Source: Azomonas macrocytogenes
GTDB lineage: Bacteria; Pseudomonadota; Gammaproteobacteria; Pseudomonadales; Pseudomonadaceae
Length of the DNA: 64,000 nucleotides
Assembly: GCF_014191985.1 (NCBI RefSeq)
Contig: NZ_JACHXI010000005.1
Location: 124,001 to 188,000 of the forward strand
Reading direction: 5' to 3'
Of the stretch, positions 25,903-35,394 are shown in pieces. The translations under genes and the position numbers were made by a program. A model generated the notes under the pieces. It had not been told where the DNA came from. It saw only the letters and a program-made list of their open reading frames with translations, and did not search any database. Each line of letters begins with the position of its first letter. Within the stretch, counting starts at the first letter, position 1.

Positions 25903-27219
25903 TCAGAGGAGATCTTTGAGTCGATACCAGAGCATACCGAGGGCCAGCAGCGGCGAGCGCAGGTGGGGGCCACCGGGAAAGGTCGGATGCGGCACTCTGG
26001 CAAACAGATCGAAGCCGCCACCCTGCTGGCCGGCGATGGCCTCGGCGAGCAGGCGACCAGCCAGATGAGTGACGTTGAGTCCGTGTCCGGCGTAGGCCTG
26101 GGCATAGTAGATGTTGGGCTGCTCTGGCAGACGCCCGATCTGCGGCAGGCGATTGGCACCGATGCCGATCATGCCACCCCAGGCATATTCCAGGTGGATG
26201 CCCAGTAGCTGAGGGAAGACGTTGAGCATTTTCGGCAACATGTAGGCGCCGATATCTTTCGGATCGCGTCCGGAATAATGGCAAGCGCCACCGAACAACA
26301 GGCGCCCGTCGGCTGACAGGCGGAAGTAATCCAGCGGCATCTTCTGGTCGCAGACCGCCGCGTTCATCGGCAGCAGCTCGTGGCAGAACGATTTGGGCAT
26401 GCGTTCGGTGGCGATCATGTAGCTGCCGGCGGGCAGCACCTTGCCGGACAGCTGCGGTTGCAGGCGCCCCAGGTGGGCGTTGCAGGCCAGCACCAGGGTA
26501 TTGGCCGTCACCCGGCCACGCGCCGTATGCACCACTGGTTTGGCGCCATAGCCGATGCGTGTTACCGGCGAGCGTTCGAACACTTGCACGCCCAGCGAAT
26601 TAGCCGCCGCTGCTTCGCCAAGCGCCAGGTTGAGTGGGTGCAGGTGGCCCGACCCCATGTCCAGCAGACCGCCCAGGTAGCGTCCGGAGTTGATTACCTC
26701 GCCCAATTCAGCGCGCGACAGCAGACGCAATGGGTGCGAGTAGCCCTGGCGCGTCAACTCGGCATGGTCTTCGGCGAGCGCGTCGAGATGGCGCGGTTTG
26801 TTCGCCAGGTCGCAGAAACCCCAGGTCAGGTCGCAGTCGATGGCATGCTGCTGAATGCGCTGGCGAACGATGTCCACGGCGGCCAGACCCATGCGCTTGA
26901 GTTCGTTCACGCCTTCGGCGCCGAGCAGCGGCAGGAAGCGTTTGACATCGTGCCCGATGCCGCGGATCAGCTGGCCGCCGTTGCGCCCGCTGGCACCCCA
27001 GCCGATCCGGCGGGCCTCCAGGAGAATGACGGAAAAACCGCGCTCGGCCAGCTCGATGGCGGTATTGAGCCCGGTGAAACCGCCGCCGATCACGCAGATA
27101 TCGGCCTGGAAATCGCCTTCGAGGCTGGCGAAGCCGAGCTGGCGATTGAGCGTGGCAGCGTAGTAGGAAAAGACGTGGGCGTCGCTATGCTGCGGGGCTG
27201 CATTGGAAACGATAGTCAT
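25903..27219 (-). CDS. FAD-dependent amine oxidase (PuuB/OrdL-like)
   Basis: 438-residue DAO-family flavoprotein: FAD-binding strand ADICVIGGGFTGLNTAIELA (about residues 39-58), then LEARRIGWGASGRNGGQL, which is the gamma-glutamylputrescine oxidase/OrdL signature. Enzymes of this kind oxidise gamma-glutamylputrescine or related amines, giving an aldehyde, NH3 and H2O2. No puuA/C/D genes adjoin; the nearby XRE-cupin regulator resembles PuuR in layout. The start could also be an ATG at 27249. Confidence 0.8.
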   Translation of the reverse strand: MTIVSNAAPQHSDAHVFSYYAATLNRQLGFASLEGDFQADICVIGGGFTGLNTAIELAERGFSVILLEARRIGWGASGRNGGQLIRGIGHDVKRFLPLLGAEGVNELKRMGLAAVDIVRQRIQQHAIDCDLTWGFCDLANKPRHLDALAEDHAELTRQGYSHPLRLLSRAELGEVINSGRYLGGLLDMGSGHLHPLNLALGEAAAANSLGVQVFERSPVTRIGYGAKPVVHTARGRVTANTLVLACNAHLGRLQPQLSGKVLPAGSYMIATERMPKSFCHELLPMNAAVCDQKMPLDYFRLSADGRLLFGGACHYSGRDPKDIGAYMLPKMLNVFPQLLGIHLEYAWGGMIGIGANRLPQIGRLPEQPNIYYAQAYAGHGLNVTHLAGRLLAEAIAGQQGGGFDLFARVPHPTFPGGPHLRSPLLALGMLWYRLKDLL

Positions 27220-27361
27220 GAGCGAAGACGTGTCCACAGGAAATGGCATGTTGCGTTATCGAACGGCACCTCGGAAGGATAGAGCCGAATGGTACGAAGT
27301 CGCAAAGAATCACTCAGATGAACAGTTGCCGGTTCAGGGAACTGACAACTGGTCGATCTTT

Positions 27362-27727
27362 TCAGCGATCGAAGGGAAACAGGCCGGCCTTGAAACTCGT
27401 GGCCATGTGCTCGGCGCGGGCAATGGCTTTTTCCGCTGCCTCTGTTGGCAGGGTCTGGTGGGCCGCTTCACGGAACAGCTCCAGCCAGGCATCGAAATGT
27501 TGGCGCTGGATCGGGATCGGCATGCTCGTATGCACAGGGTAGGGGTGGCCCTTGTAGGTGTCGGTGCCGAGCAGGACATGGGACCAGAAGTTCTGCACGA
27601 TCTGCAGGTGATGATCCCAGTCGTCCACCACACCGTTGAACACCGGGCCGAGCTCGGCATGTTCGCGAGCGCGTCCGTAGAATAACTGGACCAGGTCGGA
27701 AATCTGTTGGTCGGTAACCATGGTCAT
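27362..27727 (-). CDS. Group III truncated haemoglobin
   Basis: 121-residue 2/2 globin. Features of group III are the VQLFYGRAREHAELGPVF start, WDHHLQIVQNFWSHVLLG and the proximal His region HTSMPIPIQRQHFDAWLELF. Group III globins are linked to NO or redox chemistry and low-oxygen life; Campylobacter Ctb is the best known. ATG 27727 has AAGGAG eight bases upstream. It lies directly upstream of the amine oxidase on the same strand with 142 bases between. Confidence 0.85.
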   Translation of the reverse strand: MTMVTDQQISDLVQLFYGRAREHAELGPVFNGVVDDWDHHLQIVQNFWSHVLLGTDTYKGHPYPVHTSMPIPIQRQHFDAWLELFREAAHQTLPTEAAEKAIARAEHMATSFKAGLFPFDR

Positions 27728-28187
27728 CGGGCATGCTCCTTGAATACGAAAATAAACGTTGGACCGAAAGCCCGTTTTCATTTACCCACTGGCAGTCGGT
27801 ACGAGATGTTGGCGTGAGGTGGAAAACAAGGCCGCAATTCTATTCTCGCAGGTCTTTCAATATAAGGTGTGATATAGCGTCTCGGCACAGCGTTCCACCG
27901 CCACGCACCGGGATATGGCCTGCAGCGCAGCCCGCATTCACGAAAGTCTGGCGATGGCGATGCAAATACCGCTCACAAACGGCTGTCTCTGCGTAGCGTG
28001 TGTGCAGAGCAAAAGATTCGAAAGAGAATCGCAGCGCAGGCGACACCGACAAGCGGCTGTTCTTATACTGCGGATACGGGCAACTATCCCCAATGCGTTT
28101 ATCTGTGTGATCCTGAGCCTATTCCAGCCGCGACAGATTTCGCACAGACACCCAAATGAGGCGGTCCGCGAGGACTAGGGAGGAGCG
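27728..28187. other. Intergenic region, no gene recognised
   Basis: 460 bases between divergent genes, the globin (minus) and dadA (plus). Short open frames on both strands have no recognisable motif. It must hold both promoters, but I cannot point to a convincing binding site. Confidence 0.4.
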
Positions 28188-29486
28188 ATGCGTGTTCTGA
28201 TTCTCGGCAGTGGTGTGATCGGTACGACCAGTGCCTATTATCTGGCGCGTGCCGGTTTCGAGGTGGTCGTGGTCGACCGTCAGCCGGGGCCTGCACTGGA
28301 AACCAGCTTTGCCAACGCCGGCCAGGTTTCGCCCGGCTACGCCTCGCCCTGGGCTGCGCCCGGTGTACCACTGAAGGCCATCAAGTGGCTGTTGCAGGAT
28401 CACGCACCGCTGGCCATCAAGCTGACCGGCGATCTACGCCAGTATTGGTGGATGGCGCAGATGCTGCGCAACTGCACGGCGGCCCGTTACGCGATCAACA
28501 AGGAACGCATGGTGCGTCTTTCCGAATACAGCCGCGATTGCCTGGACGAGTTGCGCGTCGAAACCGGTATCGCCTACGAAGGCCGGCAACTGGGTACTAC
28601 CCAACTGTTCCGTACCCAGCAGCAGCTGGACGCCGCGGCCAAGGATATTGCTGTGCTGGAGCGTTCCGGTGTGCCGTACGAACTGCTGGATCGTGAGGGT
28701 ATCGCCCGGGTCGAGCCGGCGCTGGCACAGGTTACGCACAAATTGAGTGGTGCCTTGCGCCTGCCCAACGATCAGACCGGCGATTGTCAGCTGTTTACCA
28801 GCCATCTGGCCGAGATGGCGGCCCGGCTGGGCGTCGAATTTCGTTTCGAAAGAAATGTCCAGCGCCTCGAGCGCGACGGCGACCGCCTCAAGGGAGTAAT
28901 GATCGACGGCCAGTTGGAAACGGCCGACTATTATGTGCTGGCCATGGGCAGCTACAGTCCGTTGCTGCTGGAGGCGCTGGACCTGCGTGCGCCGATCTAC
29001 CCGCTCAAGGGATATTCGCTGACTGTGCCGATCACCGATCCGGCCATGGCGCCGGTTTCCACCATCCTCGACGAGACCTACAAGGTGGCCATCACCCGCT
29101 TCGACCAGCGCATCCGCGTGGGCGGCATGGCGGAAATCGCCGGCTACGATCTCTCGCTCAACCCGAAGCGGCGGGCAACACTGGAAATGATCGTCAACGA
29201 TCTCTACCCGCAGGGCGGCGCTCTGGGCGAGGCGGAGTTCTGGACCGGCCTACGCCCGAATACGCCAGATGGTACGCCGCTCATCGGTGCCACGCCGTAT
29301 CGCAACCTTTACCTCAACACCGGCCACGGTACGCTCGGCTGGACCATGGCCTGCGGCTCCGGCCGCCTGCTGGCCGACCTGCTGGCGCAGCAGCGCCCGC
29401 AGATCAGCACCGAAGGGCTGGACATTTTCCGCTACGGCAAACTCAAGGAGATCCACAGGCATGGCAATCCGACGCCTGTACACTGA
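28188..29486 (+). CDS. dadA: D-amino acid dehydrogenase DadA
   Basis: 432-residue flavoprotein that oxidises D-alanine and other D-amino acids to 2-oxo acids, passing electrons to the respiratory chain. Signature: [20 protein letters not shown] (FAD site), [20 protein letters not shown] and the C-terminal [26 protein letters not shown] precedes the start. The usual partner alanine racemase (dadX) and Lrp-type regulator are not next to it. The following ridA gene overlaps by 26 bases. Confidence 0.93.
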   Translation: MRVLILGSGVIGTTSAYYLARAGFEVVVVDRQPGPALETSFANAGQVSPGYASPWAAPGVPLKAIKWLLQDHAPLAIKLTGDLRQYWWMAQMLRNCTAARYAINKERMVRLSEYSRDCLDELRVETGIAYEGRQLGTTQLFRTQQQLDAAAKDIAVLERSGVPYELLDREGIARVEPALAQVTHKLSGALRLPNDQTGDCQLFTSHLAEMAARLGVEFRFERNVQRLERDGDRLKGVMIDGQLETADYYVLAMGSYSPLLLEALDLRAPIYPLKGYSLTVPITDPAMAPVSTILDETYKVAITRFDQRIRVGGMAEIAGYDLSLNPKRRATLEMIVNDLYPQGGALGEAEFWTGLRPNTPDGTPLIGATPYRNLYLNTGHGTLGWTMACGSGRLLADLLAQQRPQISTEGLDIFRYGKLKEIHRHGNPTPVH

Positions 29487-29865
29487 AACCCGCTACAGCG
29501 AAGCGGTCATCCACAATGGGACGGTCTATTTGTCCGGCCAGTTGGCCGACGATCTCGGTGGCGACATTCGCCAGCAAACCCGCGATACCCTGGCAGCAAT
29601 CGACCGCCTGCTGGCCGAAGCTGGCAGCGACAAGGCGCGGCTGCTAGCGGCGACCATCTATCTCAAGGACATTGCCGCCGACTACGCGGGCATGAACGAA
29701 GTCTGGGATGCCTGGGTCGCACCGGGGGCCACGCCTGCACGCACGACCGTTGAAGCGAAGCTGTACCGGCCCGAGGTCCGGGTGGAAATCAGTGTAACCG
29801 CCGCGCTGTCCGAGGCGTTGGGCAAGACGGTGGCGTTTGCCTCGACCATCACTGCGCAGAACTGA
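29461..29865 (+). CDS. RidA-family enamine/imine deaminase
   Basis: 134-residue RidA/YjgF/UK114 protein. It hydrolyses reactive 2-aminoacrylate-type imines released by amino-acid oxidation. Features: [13 protein letters not shown], the D-x-x-x-A-x-x-D-x-L-L pattern [14 protein letters not shown] and P-A-R-T-T-V-E with the conserved Arg. ATG overlaps the end of dadA by 26 bases, so the two are coupled, which fits removal of imines produced by DadA. Confidence 0.9.
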   Translation: MAIRRLYTETRYSEAVIHNGTVYLSGQLADDLGGDIRQQTRDTLAAIDRLLAEAGSDKARLLAATIYLKDIAADYAGMNEVWDAWVAPGATPARTTVEAKLYRPEVRVEISVTAALSEALGKTVAFASTITAQN

Positions 29866-29984
29866 TCCCGATTTGGCGGTCGCGTTGAGCGGGCCGCCGC
29901 ACTGGCCTGATGTCTGGATAATCTCCGTCTCCAAGCGTTGAAAATATTGCACACTCTGGCCATTATTATGGCCTTTTTTCGCTT

Positions 29985-30545
29985 GTGGAGGCCGTCTTGG
30001 ACGTCGGGACACGCTTGCAGACCATCCGCAGACTGAAGGGTCTTTCCCAGCGCGAACTCGCCAAGCGCGCAGGCGTTACCAACAGCACTATTTCCATGAT
30101 CGAGAAAAACAGCGTGAGCCCTTCGATCAGCTCGTTGAAGAAGGTGCTGGCGGGGATTCCCATGTCGCTGATGGAGTTCTTTTCCATGGATATGGAACAG
30201 GACCGACATGCCCAGGTGGTCTACAAGGCTGGCGAGCTGCTCGATATCTCCACCGGTTCGGTGAGCATGAAGCTGATCGGCAAGGCGCACACCGGGCGCG
30301 CCATCGCCTTTCTCGATGAAACCTATCCACCGGGTGCCGACACCGGCGAGGAAATGTTCGTTCATGACGGCGAAGAAGCCGGCGTATTGATCGAAGGCCG
30401 ACTGGAGCTGACGGTTGGCAGCCAGACCTATTTGCTGGAATGCGGTGACAGCTACTATTTCGACGGTAGCCAGCCGCACCGTTTACGCAACCCCTTCGAC
30501 CAGCCGGCGCGCCTGATCAGTGCGACGACCCCGGCAAATTTTTAG
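29985..30545 (+). CDS. XRE-cupin transcriptional regulator (PuuR-like)
   Basis: 186-residue regulator with an N-terminal XRE helix-turn-helix (LKGLSQRELAKRAGVTNSTI, about residues 18-37) and a C-terminal cupin domain with GEEMFVHDGEEAGVLIEGRL and DSYYFDGSQPHRLRN. This layout is that of PuuR, which controls putrescine use, and of several amino-acid catabolism regulators. It follows dadA-ridA by 119 bases and may sense an amine or amino acid for these genes and the amine oxidase. GTG 29985 was taken; TTG 29997 is possible. Confidence 0.85.
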   Translation: MEAVLDVGTRLQTIRRLKGLSQRELAKRAGVTNSTISMIEKNSVSPSISSLKKVLAGIPMSLMEFFSMDMEQDRHAQVVYKAGELLDISTGSVSMKLIGKAHTGRAIAFLDETYPPGADTGEEMFVHDGEEAGVLIEGRLELTVGSQTYLLECGDSYYFDGSQPHRLRNPFDQPARLISATTPANF

Positions 30546-30608
30546 GCGCTGCATGGTGTATTCCCGGGCAACCATGGCGATTCATGTTCGGCCAGACGAG
30601 AGTAAAAG

Positions 30609-31037
30609 GTGAATTCGATCAAGAGCAGGAAAAGCTTGTCGGTTCCAGCCGTTGCCATGCTGCTGGGCTGCCTGTCCGCTCAGGCCGGGAGCGACGACTC
30701 AGTCATTGCAAGGCGGCTGACACCCGTGGGTCACGTCTGTATCGAGGGACAGCCTTGCACCGTCACCGAGCGGATGGTCGTGCCCGCCAGGATCATGCGC
30801 AGCGGCGAGGAGATCACCGAGCGGTTCTGCGCCGTCTGTCATGGCGTCGGCCTGCCGAATGCACCGATGATCGGTGATGGCGCGGCCTGGAAAGCCCGGA
30901 CCGAGCAACGGGGCGGGCTCGATGCGTTGCTTGCATCGACGATTGCCGGACGCAACGCCATGCCGCCCAAGGGCCTCTGTTTCGACTGCACAGATGAAGA
31001 GTTGCAGGCCGCTATCGAGCATATGTCCGGGTTGTAG
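30609..31037 (+). CDS. Cytochrome c5-like periplasmic cytochrome
   Basis: 142-residue class I cytochrome c. Signal peptide MNSIKSRKSLSVPAVAMLLG to about residue 26 (cut after AQA). Haem site CAVCH (about residue 75), and the axial Met in MPPKG followed by the Cys pair C-F-D-C, as in cytochrome c5. About 45 residues between the signal and haem domain form an extra region containing C-x4-C (CIEGQPC). It carries electrons in the periplasm; partner unknown. Confidence 0.85.
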   Translation: MNSIKSRKSLSVPAVAMLLGCLSAQAGSDDSVIARRLTPVGHVCIEGQPCTVTERMVVPARIMRSGEEITERFCAVCHGVGLPNAPMIGDGAAWKARTEQRGGLDALLASTIAGRNAMPPKGLCFDCTDEELQAAIEHMSGL

Positions 31038-31057
31038 CGCCGGTTTCTCTCGTGAAA

Positions 31058-31087
31058 GCAAAAAGCCCGCAGATCGCGGGCTTTTGC
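31058..31087. terminator. Bidirectional terminator
   Basis: A 12-base-pair stem with one bulge (AAGCCCGC / GCGGGCTT core, A-run on the left, T-run on the right) separates the converging cytochrome and binding-protein genes. It suits both directions. Confidence 0.8.
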
Positions 31088-31103
31088 ATGGTGGGCGCGC
31101 CTT

Positions 31104-32141
31104 TTACGAAGCGGGCGGCAACCCATCGAGGATGCGTTGCGCGTCCTCGGGCTTGAGCGGGTAATCGAAGAAGCGCCGATAGAAATCGATGGTGCGTTCG
31201 ATCATATTGACGTGCGAAAACCGCTCCGGGTGCAGTTGCCGGGCAGCCCACTGGATCTGCAATGCCGCTTCCGTGCCGTAGCGATCCCAGGGGAACACGC
31301 CATCGGGATTGCGCAGCAGCCGACCCTGCGTGACGGCCGGCAGGTGCTTGAACAGCGCGGCATCGGGGGCGGAGTCCAGCGCGCCAGCGTTGGCCGCGAG
31401 GATGATCACATCGGGTTGCCAGGCAAGCAATTGCTCGCCGGAAACCGGCTGCTGATTGCCGTTGAGGCCGGTTGCCGCGTTGCGTCCGCCCGCCACCTTG
31501 ATCCAGTCGTCGATCAGCGTACCACTGCCATCGACCCGTAGCGGGTTCAGCGAGGCGATGTGCAGCACCCGCGGGCGCTGGGCATCGGTGAGTGGGTCGG
31601 TGAGCGTATGCACCTCATGTAGCTTCTCGTCGAGATAGGCATTGTAGGCCTCGGCCCGCTGCCGGGCTTCTGGCGTGCCCAATACCTGTGCGATGGTGAC
31701 GAGGGAGCGCTGGAGCGAGGGCAGGTCGGTAAAATTCATGCGCAACGTGGGGATACCGGCCTGCTCGTAGGCCAGGGCATTGCGTTCACCCGCTGTCGCC
31801 GTAAAGACGACATCGACCCGCGCCGCCAGCAGGCTTTCTACATTGAAGGCATCGCCATGGGTCAGCGCGGTGCCATCCGGCAATGGCTGGACCTTGAACA
31901 TCCAGGGCCGGGTCTGTGGATTGTTCACCGTGGCGACGATTCGTGGTCCGGCACCCAGGGTCATCAACAGTTCCTGATGCGCGAACCAGGTCTCGGCAAT
32001 GCGTTCGACCTGGTCCGGCAGCTCGACCTGCCGACCGCTGTCGTCGATGACGCTGCGTGGCTCGGCCCATGCGCTGGCGGTATTGAGCACCAGCCCGAGC
32101 AGGCTGGCGGCCAGTAGAGTGAAATTGCGGTAATGGCTCAT
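31104..32141 (-). CDS. Periplasmic metal-complex binding protein (FecB/CeuE class)
   Basis: 345-residue ABC substrate-binding protein of the BtuF/FecB fold. Signal peptide to about residue 26 (TASAWA). Features: VIDDSGRQVELPDQVERIAE, VESLLAARVDVVF and WQPDVIILAANAG. It starts 8 bases after the TonB receptor stop and continues that transcript. Ligands in this class include Fe3+-siderophores, haem, B12 and Ni-complexes; none can be chosen from the sequence alone. The ATG at 32141 begins the signal peptide; the longer frame is the receptor's shadow. Confidence 0.85.
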   Translation of the reverse strand: MSHYRNFTLLAASLLGLVLNTASAWAEPRSVIDDSGRQVELPDQVERIAETWFAHQELLMTLGAGPRIVATVNNPQTRPWMFKVQPLPDGTALTHGDAFNVESLLAARVDVVFTATAGERNALAYEQAGIPTLRMNFTDLPSLQRSLVTIAQVLGTPEARQRAEAYNAYLDEKLHEVHTLTDPLTDAQRPRVLHIASLNPLRVDGSGTLIDDWIKVAGGRNAATGLNGNQQPVSGEQLLAWQPDVIILAANAGALDSAPDAALFKHLPAVTQGRLLRNPDGVFPWDRYGTEAALQIQWAARQLHPERFSHVNMIERTIDFYRRFFDYPLKPEDAQRILDGLPPAS

Positions 32142-32149
32142 CGCTACGC

Positions 32150-34387
32150 TTAAATATCCACTTGGACGGAGGCTTGGAACATCCGTGGTGTGCCCAGGTT
32201 GGCGCTGGCAAAGCCCGAGCTGCCGTAGCCGTTTATGCCGCCCGGATGGATGTTGGTCCAGTAATGCCGGTCGGTGAGGTTGGTGATCTGCAGGCGGAAT
32301 ACGGTTTCGTGATCCTGGACCTTGGTGGTGTAGCGGGCACCCACGTCGAACAGGTGGTAGTCGCCATACCACAGGGTGTTTTCCCGGTCGGTGGCCACAC
32401 GACCAACGTAACGGGCATTCAGGTTCAGCACCAGTTCCCGCAGGTTCGGTATGGTGTATTCGGTCAACAGGTTAGCGGTGTAGCGCGGCAGGCCGACGAT
32501 CCGCTTTTCATTGGTGGCGTCGTTTCCGGTCTTGCGCAGCTCGGCTTGCAGCCAACTGACGCCGCCGAACATATAGATGTCATCCGTAAGCTTGCCGTCG
32601 ACGGTGAAATCGACACCACGGTTACGTTGTTCGCCGATGTTGTCGTAATACCCACTGGCGGCAATTGCCTGGTAGGGCCGTTTGATCTGATAAGCGGCGA
32701 GCGAGAGCCGGGCGCCACCGACAACGGCCTTGGAACCGACTTCCCACTGCCGGCTGCGGTAGGGATCGATGATCTGCTGGGCATTCCTGGCGTTGGTCGG
32801 TGCCGGGTCACCCTGCTGCAGGCTGTCGGCGTAGGTGAAGTAAACCGATGAATCGTCGGTGGGCTTATAGGTCAGGCTGAGTGCCTGGTTCCAGCCGTAG
32901 TCTTCCGAGTAACCACTCTTTGTCGATCCGGCATATTTTCCATTTTGCTTGACGGCCTTCCAATTCTTGGCGGCGAACCTGGACCAACTGGCCGTTCCCG
33001 AAATGATCCACTTTGGCGTCAGGGTAATGGTGTCGCCGAAAATCAGCGAGGTCTGGGTGGTTTTCGCTGTGCGGTAGCGGTTCTGGAAGCCGCCCAGGAA
33101 GTCCGGCTTGGCAAAATCCGTGGGATTGTCGTAATCGCCGCCAACAAGCGGCGTTGAACCAATGCTTCCAGTCGTTCCGGACGAAACCGAAGAGCCATTC
33201 TTAGGGTTGTAGTTGTTCCAGACGAAGCCGCTGGCACCAAAGGTCAGATTGTGATCCATGAAGCCGGTCTGTACATGGCCGTTGAGATTGGCGAGATAGC
33301 TAGTGATGGTAAAGCGGCTGGCGGTGGAGGTGTTCACTCCCGTGGTGTAGGCACTGTGATCCCGCGTGTTGGCGAACGTATAGGTAACCGCCGTGGATTC
33401 GCGGTCGGCGATCTGCCTTAGAGCGCCCATGTCCAGCTTCCAATTGTCATCGAAGTTATGCTTGATATGGAAATCGAAGGTGTTGGTGTGCTGACGGTCA
33501 CCGGCCCAGTGCTGGCCCAGATCGCTTTTGGTCGGGTCGGGGGCATGCGGCAGATTGATGCCGGCCGCACCGATGGCGACGGTGGCCGGCAGGCCGCGAC
33601 TTTTGTATTCGTAATGACTGGTGTTGGTCTCGATCACAGTGTTGTCGGTGACCTGGAAATCCAGCCCCAGGCTGGCCAGTTTGCGTGAGATTCGCCCATC
33701 GTTGGTGTAGGTCGATTTCGAATCGTCCAGCAGGTTCAGGCGGTATTTGATCCGATTATTGGTAGACGGAATCGGGCCGCTCAGGTCAGCTGCTTTCAGC
33801 CACGAAAGACCGGTTCCGACACCCATGGTAATGCGGTTGCGGGTTTCGTCGGTCGGGCGCTTGGAAACAAAGTTGAACGTTCCTGCCGGGTTGGCTGGGC
33901 CATAGAGGGAGCCGGCCAGGCCGTTCATCACTTCGATACGGTCGAACTGTTCGATCGGATACTGAGTCGTGGATATGATGTTGAAGCCGTTGATCCGGCT
34001 GTTCTGCACCACGCTGCCCTGCATGCCGCGAGCTTGTGGGCGAGCACCGTCACCTTGTACCGAGGGGATATAGCGCAGGGCATCCTGGATGTTCTTGATC
34101 TGCTGGTTCTTGATCAGCGAATAAGAGACGGTATTCAACTGATAGGGCAGATCGAGGATATTACGGTCCCCCAAGGGGCCGAGATCGGCTGCCTGATTGC
34201 GCGCCTTGTCTTTCCACTCTTCGAACGTCTGCGGGCCGTCGTCGGCGAAATTGTCGTCGTTTCGCTTGTTGTCCATGACTTCGAGTGTGTCAAGGTTCAG
34301 GGCCGACCCGTCCTGGGCATAGGCAGCGTTGATCGAAACGGCAAGCAGTAAGGGTGCCCACAAAGGGCGCATGGTGCTGGATGACAT
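32150..34387 (-). CDS. TonB-dependent outer-membrane siderophore receptor
   Basis: 745-residue receptor with a signal peptide (to about residue 24), plug domain (NSRINGFNIISTTQYPIEQF, IEVMNGLAGSLYGPANPAGT, about residues 130-180) and a 22-strand beta-barrel ending in SVQVDI. A TonB box-like stretch LDTLEVMD lies at about residues 31-38. It is grouped with a binding protein, ATPase and permease, giving a complete import path. The ligand could be the hydroxamate made by the operon at the window start, another siderophore, or a nickel/cobalt complex as in FrpB4-CeuE systems. Confidence 0.88.
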   Translation of the reverse strand: MSSSTMRPLWAPLLLAVSINAAYAQDGSALNLDTLEVMDNKRNDDNFADDGPQTFEEWKDKARNQAADLGPLGDRNILDLPYQLNTVSYSLIKNQQIKNIQDALRYIPSVQGDGARPQARGMQGSVVQNSRINGFNIISTTQYPIEQFDRIEVMNGLAGSLYGPANPAGTFNFVSKRPTDETRNRITMGVGTGLSWLKAADLSGPIPSTNNRIKYRLNLLDDSKSTYTNDGRISRKLASLGLDFQVTDNTVIETNTSHYEYKSRGLPATVAIGAAGINLPHAPDPTKSDLGQHWAGDRQHTNTFDFHIKHNFDDNWKLDMGALRQIADRESTAVTYTFANTRDHSAYTTGVNTSTASRFTITSYLANLNGHVQTGFMDHNLTFGASGFVWNNYNPKNGSSVSSGTTGSIGSTPLVGGDYDNPTDFAKPDFLGGFQNRYRTAKTTQTSLIFGDTITLTPKWIISGTASWSRFAAKNWKAVKQNGKYAGSTKSGYSEDYGWNQALSLTYKPTDDSSVYFTYADSLQQGDPAPTNARNAQQIIDPYRSRQWEVGSKAVVGGARLSLAAYQIKRPYQAIAASGYYDNIGEQRNRGVDFTVDGKLTDDIYMFGGVSWLQAELRKTGNDATNEKRIVGLPRYTANLLTEYTIPNLRELVLNLNARYVGRVATDRENTLWYGDYHLFDVGARYTTKVQDHETVFRLQITNLTDRHYWTNIHPGGINGYGSSGFASANLGTPRMFQASVQVDI

Positions 34388-34497
34388 GATCTTTACTCAC
34401 TTGAAGACAAATCGGTTAGGCAATAGCTCGGGCCGACGACTGCTGGCAAACAGAGTCGAGTGGTGTGGATCGTTCTGTGTGACGATTCTTTTTGTCG

Positions 34498-34523
34498 GTG
34501 CCTGATCCCTGGGGGATCGGCAC
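34498..34523 (-). terminator. Hairpin between the ATPase and receptor genes
   Basis: GTGCC-T-GATCCC and GGGATCGGCAC pair with a one-base bulge and a 3-base loop in the 221-base gap. It may separate permease-ATPase transcription from receptor-binding protein transcription. Confidence 0.5.
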
Positions 34524-34608
34524 GAATCGGGTGCTATGGCGCCTGGTGGGGATGTTGAAGCCCAGGTCTGCCAGTTGCCTCTTGCATGGAAGCGAATGAC
34601 ATCGACGG

Positions 34609-35394
34609 CTACTCGCTAGGAACGAAGAAACGGTAGGGAGAACATTCGATCTGTCGCACCTCTACCTGATAAAGACGCGCGATCAGCTCGGCAGTGACGA
34701 CTTCATGGGGCGTACCATCCGCCAATAGCCGCCCCTGGTGCAGAACCAGGGCGCGATTGGCCGACTCCAGGGCATGTTCGGGACGATGGGTGGTGGCAAG
34801 AATGCCGTAGCCCTGGGCTGCCAGGTGCTGCAGATGCTTGAGCAAACGCAGCTGATGGCCGTAATCCAGTCCGGTAATGGGTTCATCGAGCAGGATCAGG
34901 CGCGTCTGCTGGGCCAGGGCCCGGGCAATCAGCACCCGCTGGCGCTCGCCACCCGACAGCTCGGTGTAGACCCGTCCGGCCAGATGCTCGACCTGCATGT
35001 CGGCCAGCGCCTGGTTCACCACCTGCCAATCCTCTCGGGACGGTGCCCGGCCCAGACCGGAGATCGGTAGCCGGCCCTGGGCGACGATCTGCTCCACGGA
35101 AAAGGGAAAGCTGGGCGTATGGCTCTGTGGCACATAGGCCAATTGGCGAGCGACCTGCTGCCGGGAATGCTCATGTAGATCGCGGCCATTCAGGCGTACT
35201 TGGCCAGCTTGCGGTTGCAACAAGCCCAGCAGAATTTTCAGTAACGTACTCTTGCCGGCACCGTTGGCGCCCAGCAGGGCGATGCAGTCGCCTGGCCGGA
35301 CGTCGAAGGAAACTTCTTCCAGGATCGTGCGCGCACCGAGCTGGTAGTGCAGCCCTTGTGCGCGCAGCGTGGTATCGGTTGTCGCGTCGCTCAT
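34609..35394 (-). CDS. FecE-type ABC transporter ATPase
   Basis: 261-residue ATPase: Walker A GANGAGKST (about residue 39), signature LSGGERQRV, Walker B LILLDEPITGLD and switch His in LATTHRPEHA. Its start overlaps the permease stop by 4 bases. Powers import of the metal complex through the FecCD-type permease at 35391-36431. Confidence 0.92.
   Translation of the reverse strand: MSDATTDTTLRAQGLHYQLGARTILEEVSFDVRPGDCIALLGANGAGKSTLLKILLGLLQPQAGQVRLNGRDLHEHSRQQVARQLAYVPQSHTPSFPFSVEQIVAQGRLPISGLGRAPSREDWQVVNQALADMQVEHLAGRVYTELSGGERQRVLIARALAQQTRLILLDEPITGLDYGHQLRLLKHLQHLAAQGYGILATTHRPEHALESANRALVLHQGRLLADGTPHEVVTAELIARLYQVEVRQIECSPYRFFVPSE

Noticed and set aside
28434-28805. Minus-strand frame inside dadA
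   Set aside because: Antisense shadow of a well-supported gene.
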